Positions 25,293 through 34,723 of a stretch of DNA of 64,000 nucleotides are shown piece after piece. The DNA is taken from positions 46,963 through 110,962 of the forward strand of contig JAVMKI010000052.1 of assembly GCA_031732755.1 (NCBI GenBank), given 5' to 3'. The translations under genes were made by a program, and so were the position numbers. The number at the start of each line of letters is the position of its first letter. The first letter of the stretch is position 1. The stretch is from Contendibacter sp031732755. Its GTDB lineage: Bacteria; Pseudomonadota; Gammaproteobacteria; Competibacterales; Competibacteraceae. The notes beneath the pieces were generated by a model. The model did no database searches. It was not told the DNA's origin and saw nothing but the letters and a program-made list of their open reading frames with translations.

Positions 25293-26135
25293 TCAAACCG
25301 ACAGCAACGTCGGTGGCCGCTCCTGCAAGATATCTTCCATCCGGATACGAACACCCGCCTTGGTTTCCGGGTGCGTAAGAATATAAAACCGTTCTTTCTC
25401 AATCGCCGTGAATACTTCGTTGGCCACCTCCTCCGGGGCGATGCCCTGCTGAACCGCGTGGTGCATGCTCAGGCCGGTCTTCGCCGTGACCGGATCGAGC
25501 CGACCACGGTCGGCACGCTGGTCGGCATGGCGATGGCGGTCGGATTCGGCGATGCGGGTTTTGACCCAACCTGGACACAGCACCGACGCCTTGAGCCTGG
25601 TCTTGCGCAGGGTCAAATCGTGATGCAACCCCTCGGTCAGGGTGACCACGCCAAACTTGCTGACGTTGTAGGCTGCCATCGCCGGTTGCGAAACCAGACC
25701 GGCGACCGAAGCGGTGTTGACGATATGACCTTCCTCGCCCTTTTCCAGCATCCTCGGCACGAACACCCGGACGCCATGAATCACGCCATGCAGATTGACG
25801 CCCAGCACCCACTCCCAGTCAGCGGGGGTGGTTTCCCAGGCGGATTTGGCCAGCGCCACGCCAGCATTGTTGACCAGCAGATGCACGTTACCGAAACGTT
25901 CGAATGCCCGCGCGGCCAAGGCTTCGACCTGCTCGGCCCTGGAAACGTCCACCTGGACGCCTTCGACTTCCGCGCCACCCGCGCGCAACGCCATCACGGT
26001 TTCGTCGAGTTTGGCCGCGGAAATATCGGCCAGCACCAGCTTCATCCCCCGGACCGCCGCCTGCTCGGCAAGCGCCCGCCCAATGCCTTCCGCCGCGCCG
26101 GTGATCACCGCGACCTTGCCTTGCAGTTCCTTCAT
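25293..26135 (-). CDS. SDR-family oxidoreductase
   Basis: 280 residues of the classical short-chain dehydrogenase fold. The cofactor loop TGAAEGIG (12-19), LVNNAG and active-site YNVSK are present. The cofactor may be NAD(H), given LADIS after strand 2. A C-terminal stretch of about 60 residues after PGWVKT is longer than in minimal SDRs and contains the polar insert RHRHADQRADRGR. It is the last gene of a five-gene minus-strand operon with an acyl-CoA dehydrogenase, so a hydroxyacyl or alcohol substrate is plausible but unproven. Confidence 0.88.
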   Translation of the reverse strand: MKELQGKVAVITGAAEGIGRALAEQAAVRGMKLVLADISAAKLDETVMALRAGGAEVEGVQVDVSRAEQVEALAARAFERFGNVHLLVNNAGVALAKSAWETTPADWEWVLGVNLHGVIHGVRVFVPRMLEKGEEGHIVNTASVAGLVSQPAMAAYNVSKFGVVTLTEGLHHDLTLRKTRLKASVLCPGWVKTRIAESDRHRHADQRADRGRLDPVTAKTGLSMHHAVQQGIAPEEVANEVFTAIEKERFYILTHPETKAGVRIRMEDILQERPPTLLSV

Positions 26136-26150
26136 CGAAAGTATCCCCGA

Positions 26151-26921
26151 CTAAACCAGCAGATAACCGCCGTCCACCGGCAGACAAGCCCCAGTGGTGT
26201 AACTGGCGGCTGACGAAACCAGATACAGCACCGCGCCGGCCATCTCCTCCGGTTGCGCCACCCGGTTTGCGGGAATATGCGCCAGCGCCTGTTTCAGAAT
26301 CGCGGGATTCTTGACCAGCGCGGCGGCGAACTTGGTGTCGGTCGCGCCCGGCAACAGCGCGTTGACGCGCACTCCCAGCGGCGCGCATTCCTTGGCGAAG
26401 GCGTGGGTCATCGAAATCACCGCCGCCTTGGTGATCGAGTAGACGCCCTGCAGCGGACCCGGAATCACACCGTTGACCGAAGCGACATTCACAATCGCGC
26501 CGCCGCCGTTTTTCGCCATCAATTTGGCGCCGTTCGCCGACATGAAGAAATAACCGCGAATGTTCACGTCCACGGTTTTCTGGAAAGCATCCAGATCGGT
26601 GTCCACGATGGGACCGAAATACGGATTGGCGGCGGCATTGTTGACCAGGATGTCGAGCCGGCCGTGCTTTTCCTCCACCGCTTGGAAGAATGCGCCAATC
26701 TGGTCCATTTCGCCGATGTGGCAACCGATGGCTTCCGCCGAACCGCCAGCGGCTTGAATGATCTCCACCACTTTCTGACAATCGTCCGGCTTGCGGCTGG
26801 ACACGATCACCCGCGCGCCTTGCGCCGCGAGAAGCTCGGCAATGGCCTGGCCGATACCCCGGCTGGCGCCGGTGACCGCCGCGATTTTGCCGCTCAGATC
26901 GAAGGGATTGGGAATCGTCAC
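26151..26921 (-). CDS. SDR-family oxidoreductase (FabG/DHRS4-like)
   Basis: 256 residues, a complete classical SDR: TGASRGIG near the N-terminus, VSSRKPDDC after strand 2 (basic residues favouring NADP), LVNNAAANPYFGP, YSITKAA with the catalytic Tyr/Lys, and PGATDTKF. The C-terminal AASYTTGACLPVDGGYL is typical for FabG-like and peroxisomal DHRS4-like reductases. It lies 15 bases upstream of the second SDR and downstream of the histidine phosphatase gene in one operon. Confidence 0.9.
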   Translation of the reverse strand: MTIPNPFDLSGKIAAVTGASRGIGQAIAELLAAQGARVIVSSRKPDDCQKVVEIIQAAGGSAEAIGCHIGEMDQIGAFFQAVEEKHGRLDILVNNAAANPYFGPIVDTDLDAFQKTVDVNIRGYFFMSANGAKLMAKNGGGAIVNVASVNGVIPGPLQGVYSITKAAVISMTHAFAKECAPLGVRVNALLPGATDTKFAAALVKNPAILKQALAHIPANRVAQPEEMAGAVLYLVSSAASYTTGACLPVDGGYLLV

Positions 26922-26942
26922 GATGCATTTCCTCGGTTCGGG

Positions 26943-27647
26943 TTAGCGATAGGTCATGAGCGCGGGTCGCCGCTGCCGTTCCAGATGCGCCTGACTATTG
27001 AGATAACTCAGGCTCACCCGGCCAGGCCGGTAGCGCAATTGGGTGACGCCGGTGTTCACCAGCGTCCAGTTGAGTTCAAAAATCCGCTCGTCGGGAATGG
27101 CCAGTACGCCTTGCAGCAGGGCGGTGATCGCGCCACCGGACGTGAATACCCATACCGCCCGCGTGGGGTTCACCGTAGCCATCAGCCGGTCGAGACCCGC
27201 CCGGCAACGTTGCCGGAACGCCGACCAGGATTCGCGGTAGTCGCCGTCGTGTCCGCCACTGACCCAGCGGGCCACGGCAGCGGCGAACATCTGCTGAAAG
27301 GCGCGGTGCGGGTGGTCGGATTGCGTCAGAAAATGGCCGAGCGCGCCTGGTGCGGCCAAGTCCGGTCGAAAGCGGTTCAGGACTTCGTGGTGGTCGAACT
27401 CATCGAACCCCGCGTCGACGATCCAATCGTGAGTCGCTGGCCCCGCGCCGTAAGCGGCCAGACATTGCTCGGCACTCTGGCGGTGGCGGCGGGCCGTGCC
27501 CAGCGCCACTTGGCCGAGGTCGAAGCCACAGTCCCTGGCCCAACCGCCCAGCAGTCGCGCCTGCTCCTCGCCCAGTGGCGACAGCCGGTCGTAATCGTCG
27601 GCCCCGAAACTGGCCTGACCGTGACGCACCAGAACCACCGTACTCAT
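26943..27647 (-). CDS. Histidine phosphatase family protein (phosphoglycerate-mutase fold)
   Basis: 234 residues from ATG 27647, which has TGGAG nine bases upstream and gives the normal N-terminus MSTVVLVRHGQ. H9 in RHGQ is the phosphorylated residue; the SGGAITALLQ block carries the second part of the site. The substrate is not deducible. Members beside APH-fold kinases and ACAD10/11-like dehydrogenases occur in many proteobacterial fatty acid operons, perhaps as phosphatases paired with the kinase. Confidence 0.85.
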   Translation of the reverse strand: MSTVVLVRHGQASFGADDYDRLSPLGEEQARLLGGWARDCGFDLGQVALGTARRHRQSAEQCLAAYGAGPATHDWIVDAGFDEFDHHEVLNRFRPDLAAPGALGHFLTQSDHPHRAFQQMFAAAVARWVSGGHDGDYRESWSAFRQRCRAGLDRLMATVNPTRAVWVFTSGGAITALLQGVLAIPDERIFELNWTLVNTGVTQLRYRPGRVSLSYLNSQAHLERQRRPALMTYR

Positions 27648-27664
27648 GCCCGGTTGCTCCAGAC

Positions 27665-28735
27665 TCAAAGCTTCGACGCGGCAATCAACCGCTGGCAGCG
27701 CTTTTCCAGATAGCGGCTGATGTGGCCAAAACCGGCGAAGGTGGGATTTTTAGTCTGGCCGTGGAAATAGCGGTAGTAAATCTGTTGCACGATCACCGCC
27801 AGTCGGAACAGGCCGTACAGCGCGTAAAAATCGAAGTTGTCCACCCGGTAGCCAGTCTTGCCGCCGTAATACTCGATCACTTCCTGGCGGGTCAGCATTC
27901 CCGGCAAATGGGTCGGCTGGCGGCGCACCTGCTGGAACAGCGCGTCGTCATCGGCCTGCACCCAGTACGCCAGGGTGTTGCCCAAATCCATCAACGGATC
28001 GCCGAGCGTGGCCATCTCCCAGTCCAGCACCCCGATCACCTCGAACGGGTTGATGGGATCAAGCACCACGTTGTCGAAACGGAAATCGTTGTGAATCAGG
28101 CAGGTGGCCACATCGCTGGCCGGCATCTTGTCCTTGAGCCAGGCCATGACCGCCTCGAAATCGCCCACGTCGTCGGTCCTGGCCTGGCGATAACGGTCGA
28201 TCCAACCCTCGATCTGACGGCGCACGTAGCCCCCGCCCTTGCCGAGGCTATCCAGCCCGGCGGCCTGGCAATCCACCCGATGCAACTCGATCATCCGGTC
28301 GATCACGTTCAGGCACAGCCGGCGAGTATCCGCGACGCCGAGATTCAGACCCTCCGGCAAATCCTGCCGGGGAATGATGCCGTTGATGCGCTCCATCACG
28401 TAGAAATCAGCTTCCATGACCGCCGGATCGCCACAGACCGCCACCACCGTCGGCACGTAGGGATAAACCGGCTTCAGCGCCGTCATGATCTTGGCTTCGC
28501 GCAACATGTCATGCGCGGACTTGGCCTTGTGGCCGAACGGGGGCCGGCGCAGGATCAGATCGCGGTCGGGATAGCGCAGCAGATAGGTCAGGTTCGACGC
28601 CCCGCCGGCGAACTGGCGCACCTCCGGGATTCCGGTCAGGGCGGGCAGATGCGCCTTGATGAAGGCATCCACCTTCGCCGCATCAAGTTCCTCGCCCTTG
28701 CGCACCGCGCCGGGTTGATCGATCAATAGCTCCAT
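27665..28735 (-). CDS. APH-fold phosphotransferase (ACAD10/11 kinase-domain-like)
   Basis: 356 residues from ATG 28735 with GGAG six bases upstream. Features of the aminoglycoside/choline kinase fold: FAGGASNLTYLL (phosphate loop), LILRRPPFG (Lys/Arg strand), catalytic HNDFRFDN and metal-binding GVLDWEMATLGDPLMDLG. This subfamily resembles the kinase domain of ACAD10/ACAD11, which phosphorylates 4-hydroxyacyl-CoAs before elimination. The adjacent acyl-CoA dehydrogenase supports that role: the two would be the split version of ACAD11. Confidence 0.88.
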   Translation of the reverse strand: MELLIDQPGAVRKGEELDAAKVDAFIKAHLPALTGIPEVRQFAGGASNLTYLLRYPDRDLILRRPPFGHKAKSAHDMLREAKIMTALKPVYPYVPTVVAVCGDPAVMEADFYVMERINGIIPRQDLPEGLNLGVADTRRLCLNVIDRMIELHRVDCQAAGLDSLGKGGGYVRRQIEGWIDRYRQARTDDVGDFEAVMAWLKDKMPASDVATCLIHNDFRFDNVVLDPINPFEVIGVLDWEMATLGDPLMDLGNTLAYWVQADDDALFQQVRRQPTHLPGMLTRQEVIEYYGGKTGYRVDNFDFYALYGLFRLAVIVQQIYYRYFHGQTKNPTFAGFGHISRYLEKRCQRLIAASKL

Positions 28736-28760
28736 GTTGTTCTCCAAGGTGATGAAATGC

Positions 28761-29993
28761 TCAAACCGTCCGGCTGAACCTGGCTTGCTGCTTCTGGTAT
28801 TCCAGCTTCGCGATCAGCTTGCGGTGCACCTCGTCCGGTCCGTCGGCGATGCGCAGCACGCGGGCGTAGGCATACAGCGCCGTCAGCGCAAAGTCGTTGG
28901 ACAGGCCAGCGCCGCCGTGCATCTGGATCGCGGCGTCGATCACCCGCTGGGCCATGCTGGGCGCAACCACCTTGATCTGCGAAATCTCGCTCATCGCGCC
29001 CTTGACGCCGACCGTGTCCATCAGCCACGCCGCTTTCAGGGTCAACAGCCGGGCCTGCTCAATCGCCATGCGGCAGTTGGCGACCACGTCGGGATTGCCG
29101 CCGAGCCGGGCCAGCGGCTGGCCGAAAGCGACCCGGCTCATCGACCGGTGACACAGCAGTTCCAGCGCCCGTTCCGCCGCGCCGATGACCCGCATGCAGT
29201 GGTGAATGCGGCCCGGTCCCAACCGACCCTGGGCGATCTCGAAGCCCCGGCCCGGTCCGGCGATGATGGCGGCCAGCGGCAGGCGCACGTTGGTGAAACT
29301 GACTTCGCCGTGACCGAACGGCCCGTCGTAAGTCCCGAATACCGGCAGCATCCGCTCGATCTGGATGCCGGGGGTATCCAGCGGCGCGAGCACCATCGAG
29401 TGCTGGCGGTGCTTATCCGCCGTTGGGTCGGTCAGCCCCATGAAAATCACCACCTTGCAGTGAGGATGACCGATGCCGGAACTCCACCACTTGCGGCCGT
29501 TCAGCACCACCTCACCGCCTTCAATCGTGGCGGTGGCCTGCATGTTGGTGGCGTCGCTGGAGGCCACGCCCGGCTCGGTCATGCAAAACGCCGAGCGAAT
29601 CTCGCCGGCCAGCAAGGGCTTGAGCCAGGTTTCCTTCTGCGCCTGGGAACCGTACTTGACCAGCACTTCCATGTTGCCGGTGTCCGGCGCATTGCAGTTG
29701 AAGATTTCCGGCGCCATCGGGGAGCGGCCGGTGAGTTCGGCCAGCGGCGCGTAATCGGCGTTGCTCAGGCCGGGACCGTACTCCGCCTCCGGCAAAAACA
29801 GGTTCCACAGACCGGCGGCCTTGGCCTTGGCCTTCAGTTCCTCCATGATCGGCGGCTGTCGCCACTGGGTCCAATCCGCGCCGCAGACGAGTTGCCGTTC
29901 ATAGATCGGCTCGGCGGGGATGACCTCCTCGGCCATGAAGGCATCGAGGCGTGCGAGGTAGTCACGCGCTTTGGCGGAATAGGCGAAGTCCAT
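28761..29993 (-). CDS. Acyl-CoA dehydrogenase (ACAD10/11 type)
   Basis: 410 residues from ATG 29993, the start giving MDFAYSAKARDYLARLDAF; a longer frame to 30038 runs into the regulatory region. The FAD-binding and substrate-loop segments are visible: FCMTEPGVASSDATNM, WWSSGIGHPHCKVVIFMG, MQMHGGAGLSNDF-type C-terminal region and YARVLRIADGPDEVH. It oxidises an acyl-CoA to the enoyl-CoA, passing electrons to ETF. With the APH-fold kinase and two SDRs it forms a likely hydroxy-fatty-acid or branched-acid degradation operon. Confidence 0.92.
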   Translation of the reverse strand: MDFAYSAKARDYLARLDAFMAEEVIPAEPIYERQLVCGADWTQWRQPPIMEELKAKAKAAGLWNLFLPEAEYGPGLSNADYAPLAELTGRSPMAPEIFNCNAPDTGNMEVLVKYGSQAQKETWLKPLLAGEIRSAFCMTEPGVASSDATNMQATATIEGGEVVLNGRKWWSSGIGHPHCKVVIFMGLTDPTADKHRQHSMVLAPLDTPGIQIERMLPVFGTYDGPFGHGEVSFTNVRLPLAAIIAGPGRGFEIAQGRLGPGRIHHCMRVIGAAERALELLCHRSMSRVAFGQPLARLGGNPDVVANCRMAIEQARLLTLKAAWLMDTVGVKGAMSEISQIKVVAPSMAQRVIDAAIQMHGGAGLSNDFALTALYAYARVLRIADGPDEVHRKLIAKLEYQKQQARFSRTV

Positions 29994-30051
29994 GGGATCG
30001 TGCTCTCGTCGGGATATGGACGCAGAGTATCCGACCACCTTTAATCAATCC

Positions 30052-30082
30052 AATGAATAGTTTAAATAATCAATCATTCATT
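30052..30082. promoter_or_regulatory. Candidate LysR operator in the divergent intergenic region
   Basis: An AT-rich island in high-GC DNA with 7-base inverted arms AATGAAT (30052-30058) and ATTCATT (30076-30082). It ends just before the lysR start codon and faces the divergent acyl-CoA dehydrogenase operon, a normal place for LysR autoregulation and activation. Confidence 0.5.
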
Positions 30083-30084
30083 TT

Positions 30085-30993
30085 ATGCATATTAGCCGGA
30101 TTGATCTAAACCTGTTCGTGGTGCTGGACGCGATTTACCGGGAAGGGAATATCACCCGCGCCAGCCAGGCGCTCAATCTGAGCCAGCCGGCGCTCAGCCA
30201 TGCGCTGGGGCGGTTGCGCGAGTGGCTGAAAGACCCGCTGTTCGTGCGCCAGGGTTCAGCCATGGTCCCGACCCCGCTGACCCGCAATCTCATCGGGCCG
30301 GTGCGGCAGGCGTTGCAAACCCTGGAACTCGGCGTGCGGCAACGCCAGCAGTTCGACCCCGGCCAAACCCGCCGCGCGTTCCATTTAGGGCTGCGCGATG
30401 TGTTCGAGGTCACCATCCTGCCGACGCTGGTCCAAACGATTCAGAACGAGGCGCCGGGGATCGAACTGAGCAGCGTGCGCACCGACCGCCGCACGCTGGA
30501 GGCCGATCTAGCGGCCGGCGCGCTCGATCTGGCGTTGGACGTTCCCTTGCCGACGGGCGAGGCGATTCGCCAGACCCGCGTGTTCCGGGACCGGCTGATC
30601 GTCATGGTTCGGGCGGAACATCCGACGATGGGGGAGAAACCAACGCTGGCGGATTATCTCGACCAGACGCATATTCTGGTCTCGTCGCGCCGCCGGGGAC
30701 GGGGACTGGAAGATTTCGAGTTGAATCGGGAGGGCCATCGCCGGCGGATCGGCCTGCGCTGCCAGCATTATTTCGCGGCCTGCCGGGTGGTCAGCCAAAC
30801 CGACTGGCTGCTGACCATGCCGGAACAGTACGCGCGGATCGCCAACGCCCAGTTCGGCAACCGGATCGTGCCGTTTCCGTTGTCGACCCCACCGCTGGAC
30901 GTGCATTTGTACTGGCATGCCAACGCGGATCACGACCCGGCGAATCAATGGCTGCGGGAACAGTGCATCGCGCTGCTGGGAGGCAGTGGCTAA
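30085..30993 (+). CDS. LysR-family transcriptional regulator
   Basis: 302 residues, standard length. The N-terminal winged helix-turn-helix is clear: DLNLFVVLDAIYREGNITRASQALNLSQPALSHALGRLREWLKDPLFVR. The effector-binding domain follows (FHLGLRDVFEVTILPTLVQTI ...). It is divergent from the acyl-CoA dehydrogenase operon and probably controls it. No good ribosome binding site precedes the ATG; the upstream bases are an AT-rich dyad, so translation may be weak. Confidence 0.92.
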   Translation: MHISRIDLNLFVVLDAIYREGNITRASQALNLSQPALSHALGRLREWLKDPLFVRQGSAMVPTPLTRNLIGPVRQALQTLELGVRQRQQFDPGQTRRAFHLGLRDVFEVTILPTLVQTIQNEAPGIELSSVRTDRRTLEADLAAGALDLALDVPLPTGEAIRQTRVFRDRLIVMVRAEHPTMGEKPTLADYLDQTHILVSSRRRGRGLEDFELNREGHRRRIGLRCQHYFAACRVVSQTDWLLTMPEQYARIANAQFGNRIVPFPLSTPPLDVHLYWHANADHDPANQWLREQCIALLGGSG

Positions 30994-31344
30994 TCCAGTT
31001 CAAGGCGGTGATGCCTTGCTTATGTACTCGGCGCGGCAGGGGCACGACAGCATTTCAGATTTCGTAATGGATCACACAGAAATTGCCAAAGAGCCCCAGG
31101 GCATTCCTTACCGGAAGTTGGTCGATCACCTACATGGCGTGGATATATCCACATGACCTGGATATATTCATACTGTAAGGATTCGGCATCTCGCCCGCGC
31201 TAGCCGTCTACGACGCCAACGGCGGTAGGATTGAAGATCGCGGAATGCCGACAATGAATGTATGCGCGCGACGTCGCGGCGATTCCGCAGGAACCCAGGC
31301 GCCGCCGGATCGCGGCCACTGATTTCAGGTTACGGAATTCAAAC
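30994..31344. other. Intergenic region upstream of the Ser/Thr kinase
   Basis: 351 bases with no convincing gene. A short direct repeat TGGATATAT occurs at 31140-31148 and 31159-31167, 19 bases apart, followed by CATACT (31169-31174), which may be a weak -10. An in-frame ATG at 31258 would extend the kinase by 29 residues of unlikely sequence. Confidence 0.4.
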
Positions 31345-34300
31345 ATGCATATTCCAGGCTATCGGATCGAGCGCGAGCTTGGCCAAGGCGGTATGGCGAT
31401 TGTTTACTTGGCACTGCAAGAGTCCCTGAATCGCTATGTCGCGTTGAAGGTCATCAAGCCCGTGCTCACCACCGACACGGAGTTCGCGCAGCGCTTCCTC
31501 CGGGAAGGCCGCATCATCGCCCAGCTCAACGATCCCTACATCGTCACTGTCTACGACATCGCTTCCTACGAAGGCACTTACTACCTGTCCATGGAGTATC
31601 TGCCCGGCGATACGCTGCAACACCGCATCCGCGATGGCTTGTCGCTCAACGAAAGCCTGGCCATTGCCCGAGCCATCGCCAGCGCCCTGCATTACGCCCA
31701 CCATCGCGGCATCATCCACCGCGACATCAAGCCGCAGAACATCCTATTCCGCGAAAACGGCTGCCCGGTGCTCACCGATTTCGGCATCGCCAAAACGCTC
31801 GGCAGCAGCACGATCATGACCCGCACCGGCCTGTCTCTCGGCACGCCGCGCTACATGAGCCCGGAGCAGATTCGCGGCCAGCCGGTGGACGCGCGCGCCG
31901 ATCTCTACAGTTTTGGCGTGCTGTTCTACGAGATACTCACTGGCAACGCGCCCTATGCCGCTGAAGACAGCTTCGCTCTGGCGATGATGCACGTGACCGC
32001 GTCGCCTCCCGAGCTGCCTCCGGAACTGCGCCGCTTTCAGCCAGTGATCAATAAACTGCTGGACAAGGACCCCAACCAGCGCTTTCAGACCGGCCAGGAA
32101 TTCATCGCCGCGCTGGACCATCCGGAAACCATCGTTCCCGCGCCACTCGAAATCACCGCCATCACCTCATCGACCCTCGTTCCCGCCAGCCCGACGCCTC
32201 AGCCAGCGCGCAAGTCCAGGTGGAAAACCGGCGCGCTGGCGGCGGCGCTGGCCAGTCTGGCGCTGGCCAGCGGAGGCTATCTTTACTGGCTGCGGGAACC
32301 CGCGCCGCCAACGCCACCCGTCGTCACCCCTCGGTCCGCCACCCCTCCCGCCGTCGACGTTGCCGCCCAGCGGCGCGCCGAAGCCGACCAGTTACTCGCC
32401 CGCGCTCGCCAGCAGCAGCAAGCGGGCGCGCTGGAAAACAGCCGCGGTCTGATTGAGCAAGCGCTGCAACTTGCGCCCGACCACGCCGAACTACTGGCCC
32501 TGCGCGAGGAAATCGGCCAGCAACTCAACGCCGCCCAGCTACAGCGGGCTCAGAAGGAAAAGCGGTTACAGGCGGAATTGCAGGCCGAGCAATTTCTGGA
32601 GCAGGCGCAGCGCACCCAGCAGGAAGGCGCGCTGGACTCCAGTCTGGCGTATATCGAACAGGGCCTGCAGGCCATGCCCGACCATCCCGCCCTGCTGACC
32701 CTCAAGCGCGAGGTGCGTGAGCAACAGGTCAAACGTCAGGCGCAGGAAGCGGCGGCTCGCCAGGAGGAGCAGCGCAAGGCCGAACAGGCCCGCCTGCGCG
32801 CCGAAGTCGAACAGCACCGCGCGCAAGCCGACGAGTTTTTGGCCCGGGCGCTGGATGCGCAGCGCAATCGCGCCTACGAAACCAGCCTGATGTACATCAA
32901 CCAAGGCTTGCAACAAGTTCCCGATCACAGCCGGCTATTAGCGTTGCGCGACCAGGTCGGCAAGCAATTGCGTGAAGCTAAAGCACCACCGCCGCTCCTT
33001 CCGGTTCCGCCACCTGCCGAACCCGTGGACCGGATCGCCGCCCGGCTCCGGGAATGCGCCGCGCACCTGCAAGCCAACCGGTTGACCAGTGGCAAGGGCG
33101 GCAATGCCGCCGACTGCTATAACGATGTCCTCCGGCGCGAACCCGGTAACGCCGAGGCGCGCGCGGGTCTGGAGCAAATCGCCGACCGTTATGCCGACCA
33201 GGCGGCGGAAGCCGTGCGCCGGGGCAACGCCAAGGCGGCGAACAGTTCGCTCGACAAACTGGAACAACTGCGGCGCGGTGATCCCCGGCTGGCCGAGTTG
33301 CGCGCCCAACTGGCGCAGGCGCAAAAGCCCATCAGCCCGCCGCCCCGCGCCGCCGAACCGGAACCGGCGCCAGTGCCCGGCGACCGCGTGTCCAGGGTGG
33401 AACCACCGGCTCAGTCCCCCAGCCCGCCATCGAAACCGACGCCAAAACCCGAAATGGAATCGCCGCCGATCAACCTGGTTTCGGTTCCGCAATCGACCGA
33501 ACCGACCCCACCATCCCGGCCCACCGCGTCGTCGGAACCCGAAACCCGGATCATCGCCCAGGATCGCCATGCCCGGCTGTCTCGCACCGAAACCGAGGAA
33601 AGCATCAGCTTGCAGATGACCACCGCGCCGCAAGGCATTTTGGAAGAGCGCCCGCCCGAATCGGGAGCAACCACCACGGCGCGCACGGCCGAACAGGCTT
33701 GGGCAGCCATCAAGAACAGCGACGACCCCGCCGAGATTCAGCAATTTCTGGCGACCTATCCCAAAAGCCGGCAGGCTGCGGCGGCTCAGGCCAGGTTGAA
33801 ACAATTGCAGAAGCAACCAGCCATGCCGGGCCGGTTGTTCGTGCGAGCCGACCAGGAAGACGCCGAGGTGCTGGTCAATGGCCGAAGCATCGGCACCGCG
33901 CCGCTGGAGGTGGAGCTCAAACCCGGTTCCTACAAGGTGCGGGTGCGTTTGGAAGGTTATGCCGACTGGAACGGGCAGGTGAATCTGAACGCGGGTGACG
34001 AAAGCACGCTGACAGCCTCCCTGGGGCGCAAACGGACAGAAGTCGCCGCCGCCAAGCCCACCGCCTCACCGCCCGAACCGGAACCGGAGGCCGAACCGCC
34101 GCGCCCCCGCGCCGTGGAGAATCCGCCAACCCAGGCTGCCCCTTCGTCCGCCGCGCCCAACTGTCTGCGCGGCAATTGCCAGAATGGCGAAGGCACCTAC
34201 CGCCATCCGGATGGCAGCGAATATTCTGGGGAATTTCGCAATGCCAAGATGCATGGCCAAGGCACCTATGCATATGCCGGCCGTGGCGAGAAATACGTCG

Positions 34301-34620
34301 GTGAATGGCGCAACAACGTGATCAGCGGCCAGGGCACTTACTACTATCGCAGCGGCAACCGCTACGAGGGCGAATGGCGCAACGGCCACAAGCAAGGCCA
34401 AGGGACTTATTTCTATGCCAACGGCGACAAATACGTCGGTGATTTCGCCAACGATCAGCCCAATGGCCAAGGCACCTACTACTACCGCAATGGCGACCGC
34501 TACGAGGGTGAATGGCGCAACGGCCGCAAGGATGGCCAGGGCGTCATGTACGAGAATGGCATGCGGATCGTCGGTGAATGGCAAGACGACCGGAAAGTGC
34601 GGGTAACGGTGGAAAAATAA
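31345..34620 (+). CDS. Serine/threonine protein kinase with PEGA domain and MORN repeats
   Basis: 1,091 residues from ATG 31345, where the kinase domain begins. Kinase: glycine loop LGQGGMAIVY, K35, HRDIKPQN (D127), DFG 145-147; all catalytic residues are present. One membrane segment lies at about 292-314. The extracytoplasmic part has three related helical repeats of the type AQRRAEADQLLARARQQQ...ALQLAPDH, a low-complexity linker, a PEGA domain at about 830-895 (GRLFVRADQEDAEVLVNGRSIGTAPL), and five full plus one partial MORN repeat from about 942 (YEGEWRNGHKQGQGTYFYANGD). MORN repeats commonly bind lipid. Substrates are unknown. Confidence 0.93.
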   Translation: MHIPGYRIERELGQGGMAIVYLALQESLNRYVALKVIKPVLTTDTEFAQRFLREGRIIAQLNDPYIVTVYDIASYEGTYYLSMEYLPGDTLQHRIRDGLSLNESLAIARAIASALHYAHHRGIIHRDIKPQNILFRENGCPVLTDFGIAKTLGSSTIMTRTGLSLGTPRYMSPEQIRGQPVDARADLYSFGVLFYEILTGNAPYAAEDSFALAMMHVTASPPELPPELRRFQPVINKLLDKDPNQRFQTGQEFIAALDHPETIVPAPLEITAITSSTLVPASPTPQPARKSRWKTGALAAALASLALASGGYLYWLREPAPPTPPVVTPRSATPPAVDVAAQRRAEADQLLARARQQQQAGALENSRGLIEQALQLAPDHAELLALREEIGQQLNAAQLQRAQKEKRLQAELQAEQFLEQAQRTQQEGALDSSLAYIEQGLQAMPDHPALLTLKREVREQQVKRQAQEAAARQEEQRKAEQARLRAEVEQHRAQADEFLARALDAQRNRAYETSLMYINQGLQQVPDHSRLLALRDQVGKQLREAKAPPPLLPVPPPAEPVDRIAARLRECAAHLQANRLTSGKGGNAADCYNDVLRREPGNAEARAGLEQIADRYADQAAEAVRRGNAKAANSSLDKLEQLRRGDPRLAELRAQLAQAQKPISPPPRAAEPEPAPVPGDRVSRVEPPAQSPSPPSKPTPKPEMESPPINLVSVPQSTEPTPPSRPTASSEPETRIIAQDRHARLSRTETEESISLQMTTAPQGILEERPPESGATTTARTAEQAWAAIKNSDDPAEIQQFLATYPKSRQAAAAQARLKQLQKQPAMPGRLFVRADQEDAEVLVNGRSIGTAPLEVELKPGSYKVRVRLEGYADWNGQVNLNAGDESTLTASLGRKRTEVAAAKPTASPPEPEPEAEPPRPRAVENPPTQAAPSSAAPNCLRGNCQNGEGTYRHPDGSEYSGEFRNAKMHGQGTYAYAGRGEKYVGEWRNNVISGQGTYYYRSGNRYEGEWRNGHKQGQGTYFYANGDKYVGDFANDQPNGQGTYYYRNGDRYEGEWRNGRKDGQGVMYENGMRIVGEWQDDRKVRVTVEK

Positions 34621-34723
34621 GCAGAAATTGGAAGGTTGGGCAAGAAACCGATTACCGCTTGCGGGGATCGGCTGGCTGGCGATGGGTGGTCAACATCGCT
34701 CGCCAGCCGGCTCCCATGGCTTC

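Noticed and set aside
26253..27713. 486-codon plus-strand open frame opposite the SDR and phosphatase genes
   Set aside because: Composition is rich in His/Arg/Gln typical of antisense frames, and the minus-strand genes carry clear motifs.
30917..31156. 79-codon frame overlapping the end of lysR
   Set aside because: Begins inside lysR in another frame, no ribosome binding site, no recognisable product.
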